From Andrena cerasifolii (lineage: Eukaryota; Arthropoda; Insecta; Hymenoptera; Andrenidae), in the NCBI RefSeq assembly GCF_050908995.1, contig NC_135125.1, positions 11,743,011-11,807,010 of the forward strand: a stretch of 64,000 bases of DNA, in the 5' to 3' direction. The translations under genes and the position numbers were made by a program. Shown in pieces: positions 10,538 through 23,100 of this stretch. The stretch's first letter is position 1. Each line of letters opens with the position of its first letter. The notes under the pieces were generated by a model that saw only the letters and a program-made list of their open reading frames with translations, did not search any database and had not been told where the DNA came from.

Positions 10538-13500
10538 CCACTTTCGATGATCTCCATGATTTTCTATTTCGAATCGAGATGCTTCGTTTTATTGCGTCCA
10601 GACGGGATGCTGCTCGGTCGTCTTGTTCCCATGCGAGATATAGAGGCGGCGTGGGTTATTATAAAAATTAAACGACGTTCATGCGATTGATTATGAAAAT
10701 TACATATCATCGGGGATCCATGATGCGCAGATATCCTGCGGAACGTTGCTCGACGACAACGATATAAGAAGGAGAGGACGAAGAGGAAGGAGGAGAGACA
10801 CGGGGAGGATCGCTCGTAATTGTGAGCGACTCCACAGGGACAGGGAGGAGATACCGGCCGGTGGTGTGCGATCGTCCAGCTCCGAGGCCTTAATAAGTCG
10901 TTTTCGAGAGATAATCCGCGGCGGGTGTGTCATTTCATTTGATTTCTTGTAATTTCGCCTCGGTCGCGCGGCGGAATGGCGCGTAGATGAACACCCTCTC
11001 GTCCCCGTGCATCGTGGGCGTCTATCAAGCACGCATTCGCACGATCGGTCTCTATTTCTATCGTTTCTTCTCCTCGGCCAGAGTTTCTCAAAGAGGAGTC
11101 TAGCGGTGTCGCGAGCGTATCTGACGCACGTGTACAGAGATCCGCGGTAATCGAGGTATATCTCGACAATGCCATCGAACGAGGAAAAGAAGTTTCTAGG
11201 TGTGATCTGGATGGAAGGGAGTCGTAGACCTCGCAGCATCCACGTGGCGACAGAAGGTTTGAGAGACGCTGCTCTAGGAGGCTGGTTTTTCCTCTTCGTT
11301 CGCCCAGGGCCACGAGATTACACTCATTCAGAGATTTTGGCCGGTCCTTTCAGTCGCCCGTCTTTTTTTCCTTCTTCGCTCAATGGACCGTGGTTTCTCG
11401 GCTGGATTTCCGTCCTTCTCCAGCGACTCGCCGATCAGGGCACAGCTCGTGCCCCCGGGGAGCCTTTCATTCACTCGAAAACCAGCGAAGAAACGCGCCC
11501 AGGTCCAGCCACGGTCACGAGCGAGTTAGGGGCCCGGCTAACGGGCTAGAATAGGAGCAGAACAGGGACAGAAGAGGAGCCTAGCCGTGGCCACCGTTGC
11601 ACCCACGAAATTAGTTCGTCGTGTACCTGTTTCGCCGTCCAGACGGTCGGTGTCCCTTGCGTGGGACGATTCCAGGACTTTACCTGGCGCCAAGTGATTT
11701 CATCCCGGATTGGGTTAGTCGAGGGAATCACACGGCCCCGGACCCTTAATTGACGCGATGCAACAACCGAACAGAACGGGCTATCGAGTTCCAGGGTGTA
11801 GTACGAGAAGATCGGTATTCGGTCTTTATCGATCGTAAACGGCGCGCGACAAGGGAATCGATTAAGTTGCCTTGGATCCAGCGGACCGAGACTCCATCCC
11901 CGATACCATCGAGGACGCGCCGAGCCGGGGGAACAATTGCCCTGCTCCGCGTTTCTAATTACTCGCTCATAAAACCGGCAAATTATTATCCACGCGTCCG
12001 TAGTCCGTACACATCGAAGGGAAACATCCATTACCAGGGTCCATCCGTAATAACATGTCGTCCGGGGAGGATGGATCGTGGTCAGTCGGATAAAGCAACG
12101 GCTTTCGGGTTCGGTTCGCGGAGCAGAATAAGAAGAGAAGATCGTGGCGAGGGAGAGCGATACGAGGAGGAGGGCTCCGAGGGAGAGATAAAGCAGCAGA
12201 GCTTTCCGAGCGCATTGCTGCATGGCTGGGGATAGAGGAGAGGCGCGAGGGGGAGGAGGATTCAAATTAAATGCCGTTGAAACAAAAAATGATGGTGTAA
12301 TGACAGCATCGGGGGCCCTCACCGGTGGCTCCGGGTATCTTTGAGCACACGGGGACGGAGAAGAAGGGAGACCGTGTGATTACCCATCGACCAATAGCCG
12401 TGCTCAGAGCGGCCATCATGGTCCAAGGAAGACGTGCAATCACGCGGTTCTCCAGCATCTTGCTCGCGAGCACCGGGATGGTTTCGTCTCCTGCAGGCAC
12501 GCGTGAACCTCTTTCGACCTTCCTCGGCCAACGATGGATCGCTGTTCGAACCAGAATCTCTATTCGACCAGATCAGACGCGGGTTAGAATCCCGATGCCG
12601 TGCGCTACATACGAAGGGAAAGATACCGCCGCGTTTCGAAGAGTAACCGTGCTTTTGGTGAGGTGTAACGCGGTTGCGCAAAAGTAAAACTAGATAATGG
12701 CCGCTTTCACGTACCGTAGCCTCGCACGGTGCTTCGTCGAACGTATGTAATTTAACAAGTACGCCTTATCCGACAGTAATCATTGATGAGCAGTGAGCCC
12801 TGTAACGTTAATTATTTTCACGGTTCTCAACCAGTCTTTTAGAGCCTCTAACAGGCAACGGTATTCACTGGAAAACCCATTCAACGTTCCGCGGTAATTA
12901 GCTCTGCTTGCGGCATACGTGTTGAAAACAATCCTAAACTGCCCGCGCTAAACGATAAAAACGAACGAGGGAGCACCCGCATCTCGCTCGGACTCCTCTC
13001 AACAGATTTATCAAATAATGGATATGATTGCTGGAATAATTAATTAATACTCCTCGCCCTCCTGTATGAATCGTGGATTTACATATCTATGTACCTAACG
13101 CGGGTTAAACGGATTCGATGAAAACGCGACAGCGTCTCAATCGGGAGCAATTAAGTCTAATGAATTCCAAAGGTACAGGCATGAAACTCTTGTATTTGCA
13201 TGGAACATCGGCGCAAGTGCGATGCACGCCGGCCAAGAGCCGGCAATTTATGAGCGCGCATTTTTCTCTTAACGATAACACTTAAGGCAGTGTGTAATTG
13301 CATCCTGTGCGCTTAAGGCCTGTCCACACGCGCAGGACCGGCCTGTATCGCCTCTGTATCTCACGGATCGGGCTCGGAACCGCGAGGACGACGCGTGTTT
13401 GCGCGTGCAACTATGCAAGGCAGCGCGGAGCCGGCTGGGCTCTTTTTCCCCCTATCTTCGAATCACCGCCGACGATTTCACTCGGCGCTCGTGTGAAACG

Positions 13501-16322
13501 CGGATAATGACGAGCAACGTCGAAGCCGGCAGGATAGCCGGCGCTTAATAACTCGTTAATTATCGTTTTAGGAAATCCGCGTGCGCGCGCGGGCGGGCAC
13601 ACCACGGAGCTCTCTAGCCGCGAGCACACAACGCGCCGAGCCGTCCAATTACTTTACGTAACTCCCGCGCGTTCATTTCTCCGCTCTGGTCGCGGTAATT
13701 GGTTTAATTGCGTTTCGCAAACGAGAAAAAAGGAAACCGCCGGAGATTAGAAAGAGCTGGCGGAACAGCCGAGGAAAGAAGGGGCTCCCTTATTGTGAGG
13801 TGTCTGAAGACACGCTTCCATCCTGGGGGACCAGGGAAAAAGTTTAACGCGGATGCCAGCCTATTCCGCCTAACAGACATCCATTTCCTTGGCAGGGACG
13901 AGGGACCACCGCGTCGATATCGATGCTGAAAATAAACGATTGCGTGCTTTGCTTCCGGCGAGGGGTCCGCGACGCATCGCTGAAAATTCCTTCGCCTCGC
14001 GATTCCCCGCGAAACCAGCGAACGTTCTGTCCAACGAACCTCCCTCCCGAACCCAATTGATTTCTACCGCGAAATGAAAAACCTCGCCTCCCTCTCGGGT
14101 AAAGATTTTCTTGTGGAAGGATGCTCGCGTTCCCGCGAGCAGAGAACGCCGGCGAAACGACCGAGAATATGCCGACCCCACAGTCGGCAATTAACAGCGC
14201 CGCGTTTGATCGCGATTCGTCGACCTCCTTCCTCCCGGTATCACGCGATTCCTACCTGTGCCCGTAAAAAACTTTGTTGTATTTCAGTATTTTTTCTCCT
14301 TTCGGTGGACGGCGAGACGCATTCGTGGCTTCCTGCGAGATGCTATCGCGGCGAGCTTTAAGTTATCATTAAGCCAGTCCTTGGAGGAATTTTCTGTCCT
14401 CGTGAACGCGACGCCGGTATAATCGTCCCGATCGTAGCTCCGCGTCCAAGTACACGTCCACCGGCAACTTAATTGCTTCTGGGAACGATCGCAGGCACAT
14501 TTTACCGTTCAACGAGACATTCCCATTGTTACGGTTGACGCAAAGGCGGAGAGGCAATCGATACTTCCATCGGGTAGAATTGCGCGCGTACTCCCCGCAG
14601 GCCTGCTGCTTTGAATCGATCCTCGGACGGATATCGCGGCGATGCAACATTGACGGGCAACGTTTCGACGAGTGCGCCGCTACTTTCGATCACGCTGGAA
14701 AGTTTCAGCAATCGTAATTGCCCGAGGAGTCGTTTTTTTCCAGGGGAGAGGGAAGGGGCTCGTATGAAATTTCGCTGTAATTGGCAACGATTCTCGGTAT
14801 AGAAATCCTTTGGCCTGGTTAAACTGAAAACACGACAATCCGCGCGCGTAACGGGTACGCTCGCGGTTGCATTGTTTTTTTTTTTTTTCATAACTCATCC
14901 ACCATCCATATTCATGGGGCCCCGGCCCGGTGCCGCGGCGCTGGTAGGCAGAAGGAGCGAGAAAATGAAACAACGAATTAGCAACAGCGCAGAATGGGTA
15001 TGAATATGCCGCGGCCCCGCGATAAGATCGCGTGTATTTAGCAACAAAATCGCGGCAATGCGAAATGTTTTTCACGAGCGCCGTAGCACATCATGAAGTA
15101 TAGTTACTTCCTGACATCACGCTAATTCGCCGGCATCACGGTGATTTATATTATATGAAATTGTGCGGCGAGGCTGTTGCGCCGCGATTCAATTCGCTAT
15201 CGCGCGTCCAGCAAACCATGAACGCACGAACGTTCGATAACGACGTCGGGGCCGCCGCGAATCTAAAGAAGACCACGGGAAAATTGCGATTTGCAAGTGT
15301 CGTTAAAGGAACGATTCCCAATTGCCTCGACTTCCCCTCGAAGCCGTGGATGTCGCGAGACGAGCGCATAGTCGACGGACCCATATTTATTAGAACTTTT
15401 TGTTCCTCCTCGCGGCTTCTATTAGCTAGTTTGTACCCATAGTTCTGAGACAAATCGTCGTGGCTTCTCTTCCCGCCCGCTCGACGTAAGGCGAGGAGGG
15501 CCAGGAGGACCAGCGAGGACCAGACGGGCGAGAAGCAAGGAGGTAACGGAAGTTGGACGACGTTTCGCCCGCTCGACGGACAATGCCGCGACGAAGGAAG
15601 TAATTCGCCGAGGACTTAGCCTGTGGCGGTGCTCAGACTCGGCCTGTTCTCGCTCCGGCGTGCTACGCGCGTAGGAGCATTGTCTTGACAACTTAGCGGT
15701 TATTTTACACGCTGTTAGCTCGGTAAGCTAGCCACGAGTTTACCGCTGTTTCTATGCTAATGAGCCACTCCGAGGCGGACGAGGCTGGAACGCGCGCGGC
15801 CACGGCGAAGACGGAGAGGGCTAAAAGTCGCGCGAGAGCGCAACGCTCTTAGCTCTTCCCTAGCCTCGAACAGCTCGAGTTAATACGGAAACTCCCGGGC
15901 CAAAGTTCGGCCGAAAGGAATCGCCGGGAAATGTAGGTGTGTAAATTGGTCTCGCGAGCCGAGCCTGCCCTGTTTTCCCGTCGTCTGACTCCAGTTCCCT
16001 TTAAACACGGAAAATCCCATCATCGACCGTACTTGCTAGCCAGCCGATCGCGACTTTGTAGTTCCGTGGAGTCCAGAAACTTCCACGAAATTGTTGTCCA
16101 CGACCGAGTTTTGCTCGGGGTTCTCTTCAGATAAATTTCCACGATCGCGATCATTTATACACGGTCTCAAGATTTCTGGGTAATCGGAAGCGTCGTGAAT
16201 TATATCACGAATATGTAGGTGCTCTTGCTTCCTCGAGCAGGGATACTTTGAGTAACGGCGAAAAGTTTATTGCTCGTTCTTGGTCTGTTATCTCTTTTCG
16301 TTGACACGTCTTGAACTTCCAC
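10538..16322. other. Long non-coding stretch, no gene supported
   Basis: GC-rich native sequence with purine-rich tracts at about 10770-10850 and 12120-12200 and a poly-T at 14876-14889. The longest open frame (minus strand, 11546-12322, 258 codons) has a leucine-rich segment created by the purine tract but no domain, and I do not call it a gene. No transposon ends or RNA genes were found. Confidence 0.5.
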
Positions 16323-17071
16323 TTAAGGGGGAACAACACCTTGAAGCTCAGAAAAAGTGCAATTTTTTTTAATTTTTTGTTAGATATCCATACTTAGTAG
16401 GAAAGTCATTGATGTGGGGTTTAAATGTGCACGTAGTGGACAGTATTGTACAATTTTTGTGCGATAAAATATACAGTTTTAATCAAGTTAATGAGGTCGT
16501 CGTAGAGCGCGACGCGTCGAACACGATCTGATGGTTCCCCATTTTATTCACGTCGCGTTCATCTCAGAAAAAAGGAGAGCATTTTTTTAATCTATATTAA
16601 TATAGTTACAGTTAAGGGTACGGAAATTTAATTACAATAATTTTTGCAGAAATGGCGGAGCTTAAAGGGAAAAGTTCTAAAATTTCGAGTCAGTTTAAGG
16701 AAAAAATCAATATTCTTTGGGGTGGAAAATGTAGTAAAAATAATTTATTTTTGATTTCCGTACGATTAACTGTAACTATATTAATATATTTAATATAGAT
16801 TTAAAAAAATGCTTTCCTTTTTTTCTCAGATGAACGCGACGTGAATAAAGGGGGAAACCATCAAATCGTGTTCGACGCGTCGCACTCTAACGGTGACCTC
16901 TATAACTTGATTAAAACTGTACATTTTGTCACACAAAAATTCTAAAATACTGTCCGCTACATGCACATTTAAACCCCATATCAATGACTTTCCTACGAAG
17001 TATGGATATCTAACTAAAAAATTTAAAAAAAATGCACTTTTTCCGGTCTTCAAGGTGTTGTTCCCCCTTAA
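16323..17071. mobile_element. TTAA-flanked palindromic MITE, GGGGGAACAACACC ends
   Basis: A 749-bp element with TTAA at both edges (16323-16326 and 17068-17071) and inverted ends GGGGGAACAACACCTTGAAG / GGGGGAACAACACCTTGAAG-like. The arms run for roughly 280-300 bp each (for example the GACGCGTCGAACACGAT word on the left against ATCGTGTTCGACGCGTC-like sequence on the right), leaving a short centre around 16615-16760. TTAA duplication is the hallmark of piggyBac, but the G-rich terminus is not the typical CCY start. A TA-duplicating mariner-type origin is also possible. No transposase is present. Confidence 0.75.
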
Positions 17072-17544
17072 TTATAGTACGCGAGATTTCGTTGGCGTAA
17101 AGCTTCCTCCCAGCTCGACGCAGCCCACGGGACCCAGGGGCTGCTTATAGATCACGAGCACGCGCGCGTTCTGCCCAAGTACGCGTTTTGTCACGAGTTA
17201 CGACGGATAAGTACGAGCAAGTTTCTATATTAGTTTAGTGGCTGGAGATTGCCTGGCTCGCCCTTACGAGTACCTCCTCGCATACCTATAAGCTTCCTGC
17301 ATTCCCCTTAGGTACAAAGGCAACTTTAATTGACACAATAATATATGCGTGGGGCATTTGCATCTGCACCCAGCTCCCCAACTTGTAACCGTACACCCTC
17401 TTTCCATTTAATTCCTGTTTTTACGCCAACCCCTGACGCGCACGGAACAACTTTTTCCCCTGCTCAGAAAACACTCGATCCCCGAGTAGATTCCATATTC
17501 CTCCTAATTAGAAGAGATGATTTCGGCGCACTGGTTCGGTCAAT
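17072..17544. other. Non-coding stretch
   Basis: No gene recognised. The right part may belong to the Penelope-like element that follows, whose 3' limit is not defined here. Confidence 0.4.
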
Positions 17545-17592
17545 TAAGTACTTCAATAAAAGCTATTGTGCAATTTTGAGAATTATCAAATT

Positions 17593-17629
17593 CCAACGTT
17601 TCGGTCAGTGGTTGTGACCATTTTCAAGG
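17593..17629 (-). ncRNA. Degenerate hammerhead-ribozyme-like motif of a Penelope element
   Basis: Read on the minus strand the segment is CTTGAAAATGGTC, a short loop, then GACCGAAACG. GGTC/GACC can pair as stem II, and CGAAACG matches the second conserved hammerhead box. The first box, normally CTGATGA, is replaced by CTTGAAAA, so self-cleavage is not expected. Its position 3' of a Penelope-type reverse transcriptase fits the known location of these ribozymes. Confidence 0.45.
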
Positions 17630-17706
17630 AAAGTTAGATAACGGAAGAATACTGCGTATGCTTTTATACAATGATCGCGTTTCTCCACTAGTAACGGATG
17701 ATAAAT

Positions 17707-18390
17707 CTAAATAATACGCGCTAGGATAATCGCAGAGACCATCTCCCCAGGGTAACCGTTACGTTTCAACGTATCTTTAACAAGAGGTAAGTTAGCTGGT
17801 CGAAATTCGAGGTCAGAAAGTAAGATGGCACGATCTATTCGTCCCTTTATCAATCCTATTTTGTGTTGCATGGGATGAGCAGAAAAGAAGTTGATATATC
17901 TGCCCGACCAACTCGGCTTATGATACCAATTGCTAATAAATTTATTGTTTGATCTGATAACTACTGTGTCGAGAAAGTTTAAACAAGAATCTTTTTCGAT
18001 CTCAAACGTGAATTGGAGTCTAGTCTGGAAACTGTTAAAAGTATCTAGCAATGTTTGCAAATCTTCTAATTTAATGCAGGTAATGATATCATCTACGTAT
18101 CTTTTATAAAAATTAAGTTGAAATGGTACCTTTGAGAGAGAAACCGTCTCTAACCTTTCCATTACTATATTGACAATGACAGGGGAAATTGGAGACCCCA
18201 TGGCCGTTCCAAAAACTTGTTTATAGAAAATCCCATTGAACGAAAAGATATTAGCTTCCAACACAAACTTGACTGCATGGAGAAAATCATCTCGATCGAT
18301 TTTGTTATATTGTTCGATTTCAATCCAACGGTGATGTAATACCTGTATGACTAGATCAATGGGAACATTATTAAAAATCCATATTCCTTG
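17707..18390 (-). pseudogene. Penelope-like reverse transcriptase fragment
   Basis: About 227 codons remain open. Visible in order: the end of motif A as NVPIDL, with the preceding catalytic aspartate region lost at an upstream stop; motif B as GTAMGSPISPVIVNIVME; the catalytic box YVDDI; FLDTVV; and then SGRYINFFSAHP with HPMQHK. This spacing and the SAHP/HK segment are typical of Penelope-like elements rather than LINE or LTR reverse transcriptases. The fragment ends with a NGYP motif and a stop codon. The N-terminal fingers, motif A catalytic residue and any GIY-YIG endonuclease are absent, so it is non-functional. It stands alone with no host gene linked to it. Confidence 0.85.
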
Positions 18391-18393
18391 TCA

Positions 18394-19092
18394 ATCCCCA
18401 GCTAACTCTGACTGCTCTCGCAGCCGAGAGGAGGTTTCCACTTGCGAGACACTCGTCATAGTCGCGCGGAAAACAGGCACTCGCTCGATTAGCCCCGTGA
18501 AAATGATCGATTACGCTTTCTGCTACCGCGTCCTCCGATCTTTCGAGAGACGCGATCGTGCCTATCCTCGTGGCCAGCGCGGAGTTTCCAGAGAATCGTC
18601 CGTCGATTCCGTGGCATTGACTCGCACGACCTCGAGCATTACCAGTAATGGTCGTAACCGCCTTAAAAAGCGGTCTCGGGCGCCATCGGCTAGCACAACA
18701 TGCAAATTGCCGGTTGCTCGATCCGACAGGGGATCCGTGGATCCCTTGATTGGCTGGCTATCCGATGCGCACGCCGTCCCGTGTATACTTTGCTCGCGCG
18801 GAACAACCACAGGGAAATGGGAAAAGGGGTCCGTGTAACCGTAGGAAATTGTACGATCGTGTGCACCGGGAAGCGATCCGCCGTTTCGTGGAGTATAGGC
18901 GACGGTATTCCACCGTTACGCCCGCCAAGATTATTCGGGCCGGAGGATCGAGGTCCGCGTTCGTTTCGCGGCGATGAAGATATTAGATTCGCGAGATTCG
19001 CTCGAGAGAATGGAGCGCTGACTCGGCCCGCTTCCTCTCTCGCTCGCAAATCTCGCGGAAGGGACAGGGACCGGTGAATTTACGGCGTCCAA
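18394..19092. other. Non-coding stretch
   Basis: GC-rich host sequence. Open frames on both strands overlap each other and carry no domain. No repeat or RNA gene seen. Confidence 0.5.
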
Positions 19093-20169
19093 TAGTCCAG
19101 TGAAATTAGACGGAAATCTGCCCAATCTACGGAATAAATCACAGCAAACTAAATTTTAGTATGGGTCTTTATTTGGTTGTTTAAAGCAATATGTCAAAAG
19201 TCCCCATCGATCCGAGCGCTGCTTAAAATTTTACAGAGGGTTGAAAAAAATAATAACAGTTTTTCGCGATTATCTCGTTATCTGGCAGTTTTCCGATAAC
19301 AAGAGTTATTCTGAAATTTATAGCTTAGGGAATTCTCTACAAAAAATGTGCTATGAGTTTTTTTCGTAGAAGTAACCATTTTCATGTATATCCGGTTACT
19401 AAGTTTCAACCCCCATACATTTGACAAGGAAAGATCTCGAACCTGGATATTCAAAAAATTATGAAACTCTGTAAAATGTGTAGGGGATGTCCTCCTGAGT
19501 ACAACGCAATTTTGTTTGCTGCCAAAATCACTCCAAGAGTGTGCAATTGACCCCTGAATTTTTTTTATTTTGTATTATTACTTGCGATCTGTAGGAGATA
19601 GAAAAAAAGTGTTTAGGAGAAAGTTACATCTTTTAATTAGGACTATCATTTGGTAAATTATAGTTCTTACAGTTCTTACGGTTCGCGAGTTATAATACAA
19701 AATCGAAAAAAAAACAGATTTTCAGGGGTCAATTTCACCCCCTTAGTGTGAATTTGGACAGCAAACAAAATTGCGTTGTATTCAGGAGGACATCCCCTAT
19801 GTATTTACAATGTTTCATAATTTTTTGAATTTCCGGGTTCAGGTTCTTCCCTTGTCAAAATATGAGTGTTGAAACTTGGTAACCCGACATACACGAAAAT
19901 GCTTACTCCAACAAAAAAACTCATACGACCTTTTTTGTAGAGAATTTCCTAACCTATAAATGTCATAATAACTATTTTCGCCGTAGAACTGATAGATAAC
20001 GAGATATTCTCGAAAAACGTTTTTTTTTTAACATTCTGTAAACTTTGTAGCGGCGGTCGGATCGATTGGGACTCTTGACATATTGTTTAAAACGACCAAA
20101 TAAAGGCCCATACAAAAAATTACCTTGCTGGGATTTATTCCGAAGACAGATCCTAATTTCACTGGACTA
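19093..20169. mobile_element. 1.08-kb hairpin transposon, TAGTCCAGTGAAATTAG ends
   Basis: Inverted ends TAGTCCAGTGAAATTAG begin at 19093 and, on the other strand, at 20169, each starting with TA, as for Tc1/mariner-type target duplication. The two halves then match almost throughout: CGGAATAAATC, GTATGGG(T/C)CTTTATTTGG, CAATATGTCAA, CAATTTTGTTTGCTG and GACCCCTGAA all recur inverted. The arms are close to 490 bp with a centre of about 100 bp near 19590-19690. No coding frame is present. If transcribed it would form a very long double-stranded RNA hairpin. Confidence 0.8.
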
Positions 20170-23100
20170 CCTACAAGCGTTCGGGAAAATCGCCGGTATC
20201 GATCCTCGTCTCGAGCGTGAGCGAAGGGCGATGGGGGTGGCCCGTCGAAAAAAGCCCGCGCAGCGAGACGCGACAAGTAACAAATAATCTTCGTCGCGGC
20301 GGGCCCTCGTTGTTCCTTTGTTTCGGAAATTTCCCGAACGATGGATGCCCGTAAAAGTGCATCATCGGCGGTATAGCACCGGACGTGCGTGTTCCGCGTC
20401 CCGCGGGATCAATGGATCCGCGGTCGAGGAACAAAGGGTTAGGATGGAGAAAGAGGCGAGAAGGGAAGGAGGGAGAGAGAGAGAGTGGTGGGCAGAGGGA
20501 GCGCGGAACGGGAGCAAAGGAGACGGGGAAATGGCCGACAGAGAGGGCCGAAAAACTGGAGTAGATCTGTCGTGGCGATAGGTGGTATGTGCCCGGTGGC
20601 CGGGGACCCATGAAAAATAACGAAAATTTAGTCGAGGGCCGGGCGCAAAGCGATTAAGTCCATTATACAGTTTTATCAGCATGAGAAAGATCTAATAGCC
20701 GCCACCACCCCCTTGCTTCGGCCCTCCGGCTCGCTAATTCTCGCCCCTCGCGTGTGTACGTGCAGAGGAACCCCCTCGATGTGTCATACGCGCCACTTGT
20801 GCTCGCGCCTCTTCGTCTATCGAATGCTGCACCTCGTGCGCGCGAACGGGCGAGTCTATGCAGCCGCATAGGCGTGGACCTGTCGAGATTGATACGCCGA
20901 CGCCGCGCCGCGCGATTAACGTGGGCGGGCTGCGACCCTCGAGAAAGTGCGTAAACAGCGCTCGATACGATTGCTGTCCTCGGCGTCTCGCAGCCAGAGG
21001 CTTATCGTCGCGTTTTATCGTCGCTATGGTCACGGTTCGAAAGCCCGCTCGCTATTGGTCGCCGCGGACTTTTGATTGATGCGTGATTCGCATTTCCAGC
21101 GTGGATCACGTAATTCCAGGCGAAGCTCGCCGCTGGTAGAGTCAGAATTTAGGCCTGCTGCGGCTCGGTACTTTAGTTACGCCTATGTGACCGCGTGCAC
21201 CACACAAAAGAACACAGAGGCGCGAGCGTGTGTGCGTAACAGGCGGAACACACGGTATAACTAACGAGAGCTCGAGCCGTCAACCCTCGCCGCTCGAAAC
21301 ACCTGCAGGAAATCACAACCCCCGAATGCAAATATTATCTTAATTGCTATAGAAAAGTACCGCCATTACCTGGAAACGCTTTTTTCTTTCAGCTTTGTGC
21401 CCGGCCCGCGCACTAACGAGCGCAACGCGGCCGAGATTGCAATCGGGGGTGGCCACCGACTGCCAATCGCCCTCTTCGACCCTCCAAAAGTCGCCCACGC
21501 ATTGCGCAATCGACGATACGATGACTCGGTGGAAACGTCGCGTGAAACGTTAATAATAAATCCGTTAATCGGGGGTCCCTTTTATGCACCGTGTGCGAAC
21601 CGCAAAGTTTCGATGGCTGCGGGGTGGAAACTGGAGGCCGAAGGAGTCGACTGTTCGTTGGTTAACTTGGGCTTGTCGAATGGAAATAAATGGAGGAAGC
21701 GGAAGAAAAGTGGAATGCCGAGAAGCGAACTCAATTTCTCATCAGCTAAATTGAGGCTGTGAGGTGCAAAGTGGCTTTTAGATTGGTTTCAAAGTTATCG
21801 AGCTCGCTATCAATGCAAATTCCCCGTAATGGAAGCTCTTAAGCGAAATCGGATACGTAGGAGAACGGGGGCGTTCGTGTTTGTCAGTTCTCTTTAATCG
21901 TTTCGCTGGCACCGTCGCCGAGCGCGGGATTGCGTCTTCCCCTGGAAAATCTCTAGGCCCTTGGAAACTACGGGAAGCAAACGCGAAGGAAAAAGGGTGG
22001 ATAAAATATTCCTTTGTTGGCGTATCGAGTCTCGGTCGAGGTGAATTCGTTTCGTCAGCCGAGGGATGACGAATCGTCGATTTGGTAACGGCCTTTGGGC
22101 AACTTCCGCCGCGGCGCGGCGTATCCCGTCAATACCGTCAGCCCACTTTTCTGCGCTGCCTTTAATTAATTTCTCATGCATACCGTGCCCGTGGAAACTC
22201 GGGTGGCTTGCGCGGATCCGTGCATAATGAGACGGCGCGAACGAGGTTAAGAAATCGGCGGCAACTCTTGTCTGCTCAACTTTCTTTCCTCTCCGTTGCC
22301 TTATTTAAGTAATTAACGACTGTCATTAGAGGCAGGGCGGCTGCGGTTTCGTTGCGCGACGCTCGGCTTCCGTTGCCAGTTTGCGTCGGCCAAGCTCCGC
22401 GGTGGTTGACGACGAAACGGAGTAATTCCGCCTTCGATTAGCCTCGCGAGGATAACCCTTTGCCGCCCTTACGAGCCGAATTTCCACTATCGCGCCCGCG
22501 GCAACGTATTACGATCTTAATGAGCACTTAGCATAACAAACGTAAGATCGGATCGGGTTGCCAGGCGGCGGAGTGCACGCTCGCGCGCGTCCGAGCTGCG
22601 TCGAGCGTGCTAAAGGGCGAGAAGGGTCGAGAACGCCGAGTGGGGCGACCGAGCGGGGGAGGAAAAAAAGGCGAACGAATGAAAGCGAGCGGTGCGCGGA
22701 GGAAGAAGAGAAGAAACTTGCAGGAATCGGCCGGTGGGAGGTGGAAGGTGAGGCTCCCTGAAAGGGAGAGAGGGCCTTTGCTTTTCGCCGCGATGCGCAT
22801 GCGAGCGCCTCCGACTTATGGAAGTTTAGCCGTTAACTTAACCGGCGTTTACCTTAATCTAAGATCAGCTCTGGCCTGCCGCGTGCACTGCACGGTATAA
22901 TGTATGGCCGTATGAATATGCATTGGACACGGTATGAGGTCTACCACCGCACCGGCGTAAACGCGCGTACGTGTGCCACGTAGCCGCGACACGCCGCGTT
23001 TACCTATCCAGCCGTCCGCCCGTCCGTTCGCTCGTTCATTCGTTTGTTCGTCCGTTCGTTTGCTTCTACCAACGGGCCTCGTTCACGTGCTTGCTCACGC

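Larger units (their letters stand above)
17545..18393 (-). mobile_element. 5'-truncated Penelope-like retroelement
   Basis: A minus-strand reverse transcriptase fragment (17707-18390) is followed downstream on the same strand by the motif GACCGAAACG at about 17597-17606. This type of motif sits in the hammerhead-ribozyme segment of Penelope-like element terminal repeats. Upstream, the reading frame stops (TGA at 18391-18393) and the sequence becomes GC-rich host DNA by about 18410, the usual result of 5' truncation during target-primed insertion. The exact 3' limit is uncertain. Confidence 0.7.

Noticed and set aside
11546..12322. 258-codon minus-strand frame with a leucine-rich, signal-like segment
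   Set aside because: The hydrophobic part comes from a purine-rich low-complexity tract. No family motif, splice structure or promoter supports it, and a frame of this length can arise by chance in GC-rich sequence.
12585..12600. Sequence resembling a tRNA B-box (GGGTTAGAATCCC)
   Set aside because: The invariant C of GGTTCGA is changed, and no A-box or cloverleaf stems could be placed upstream.
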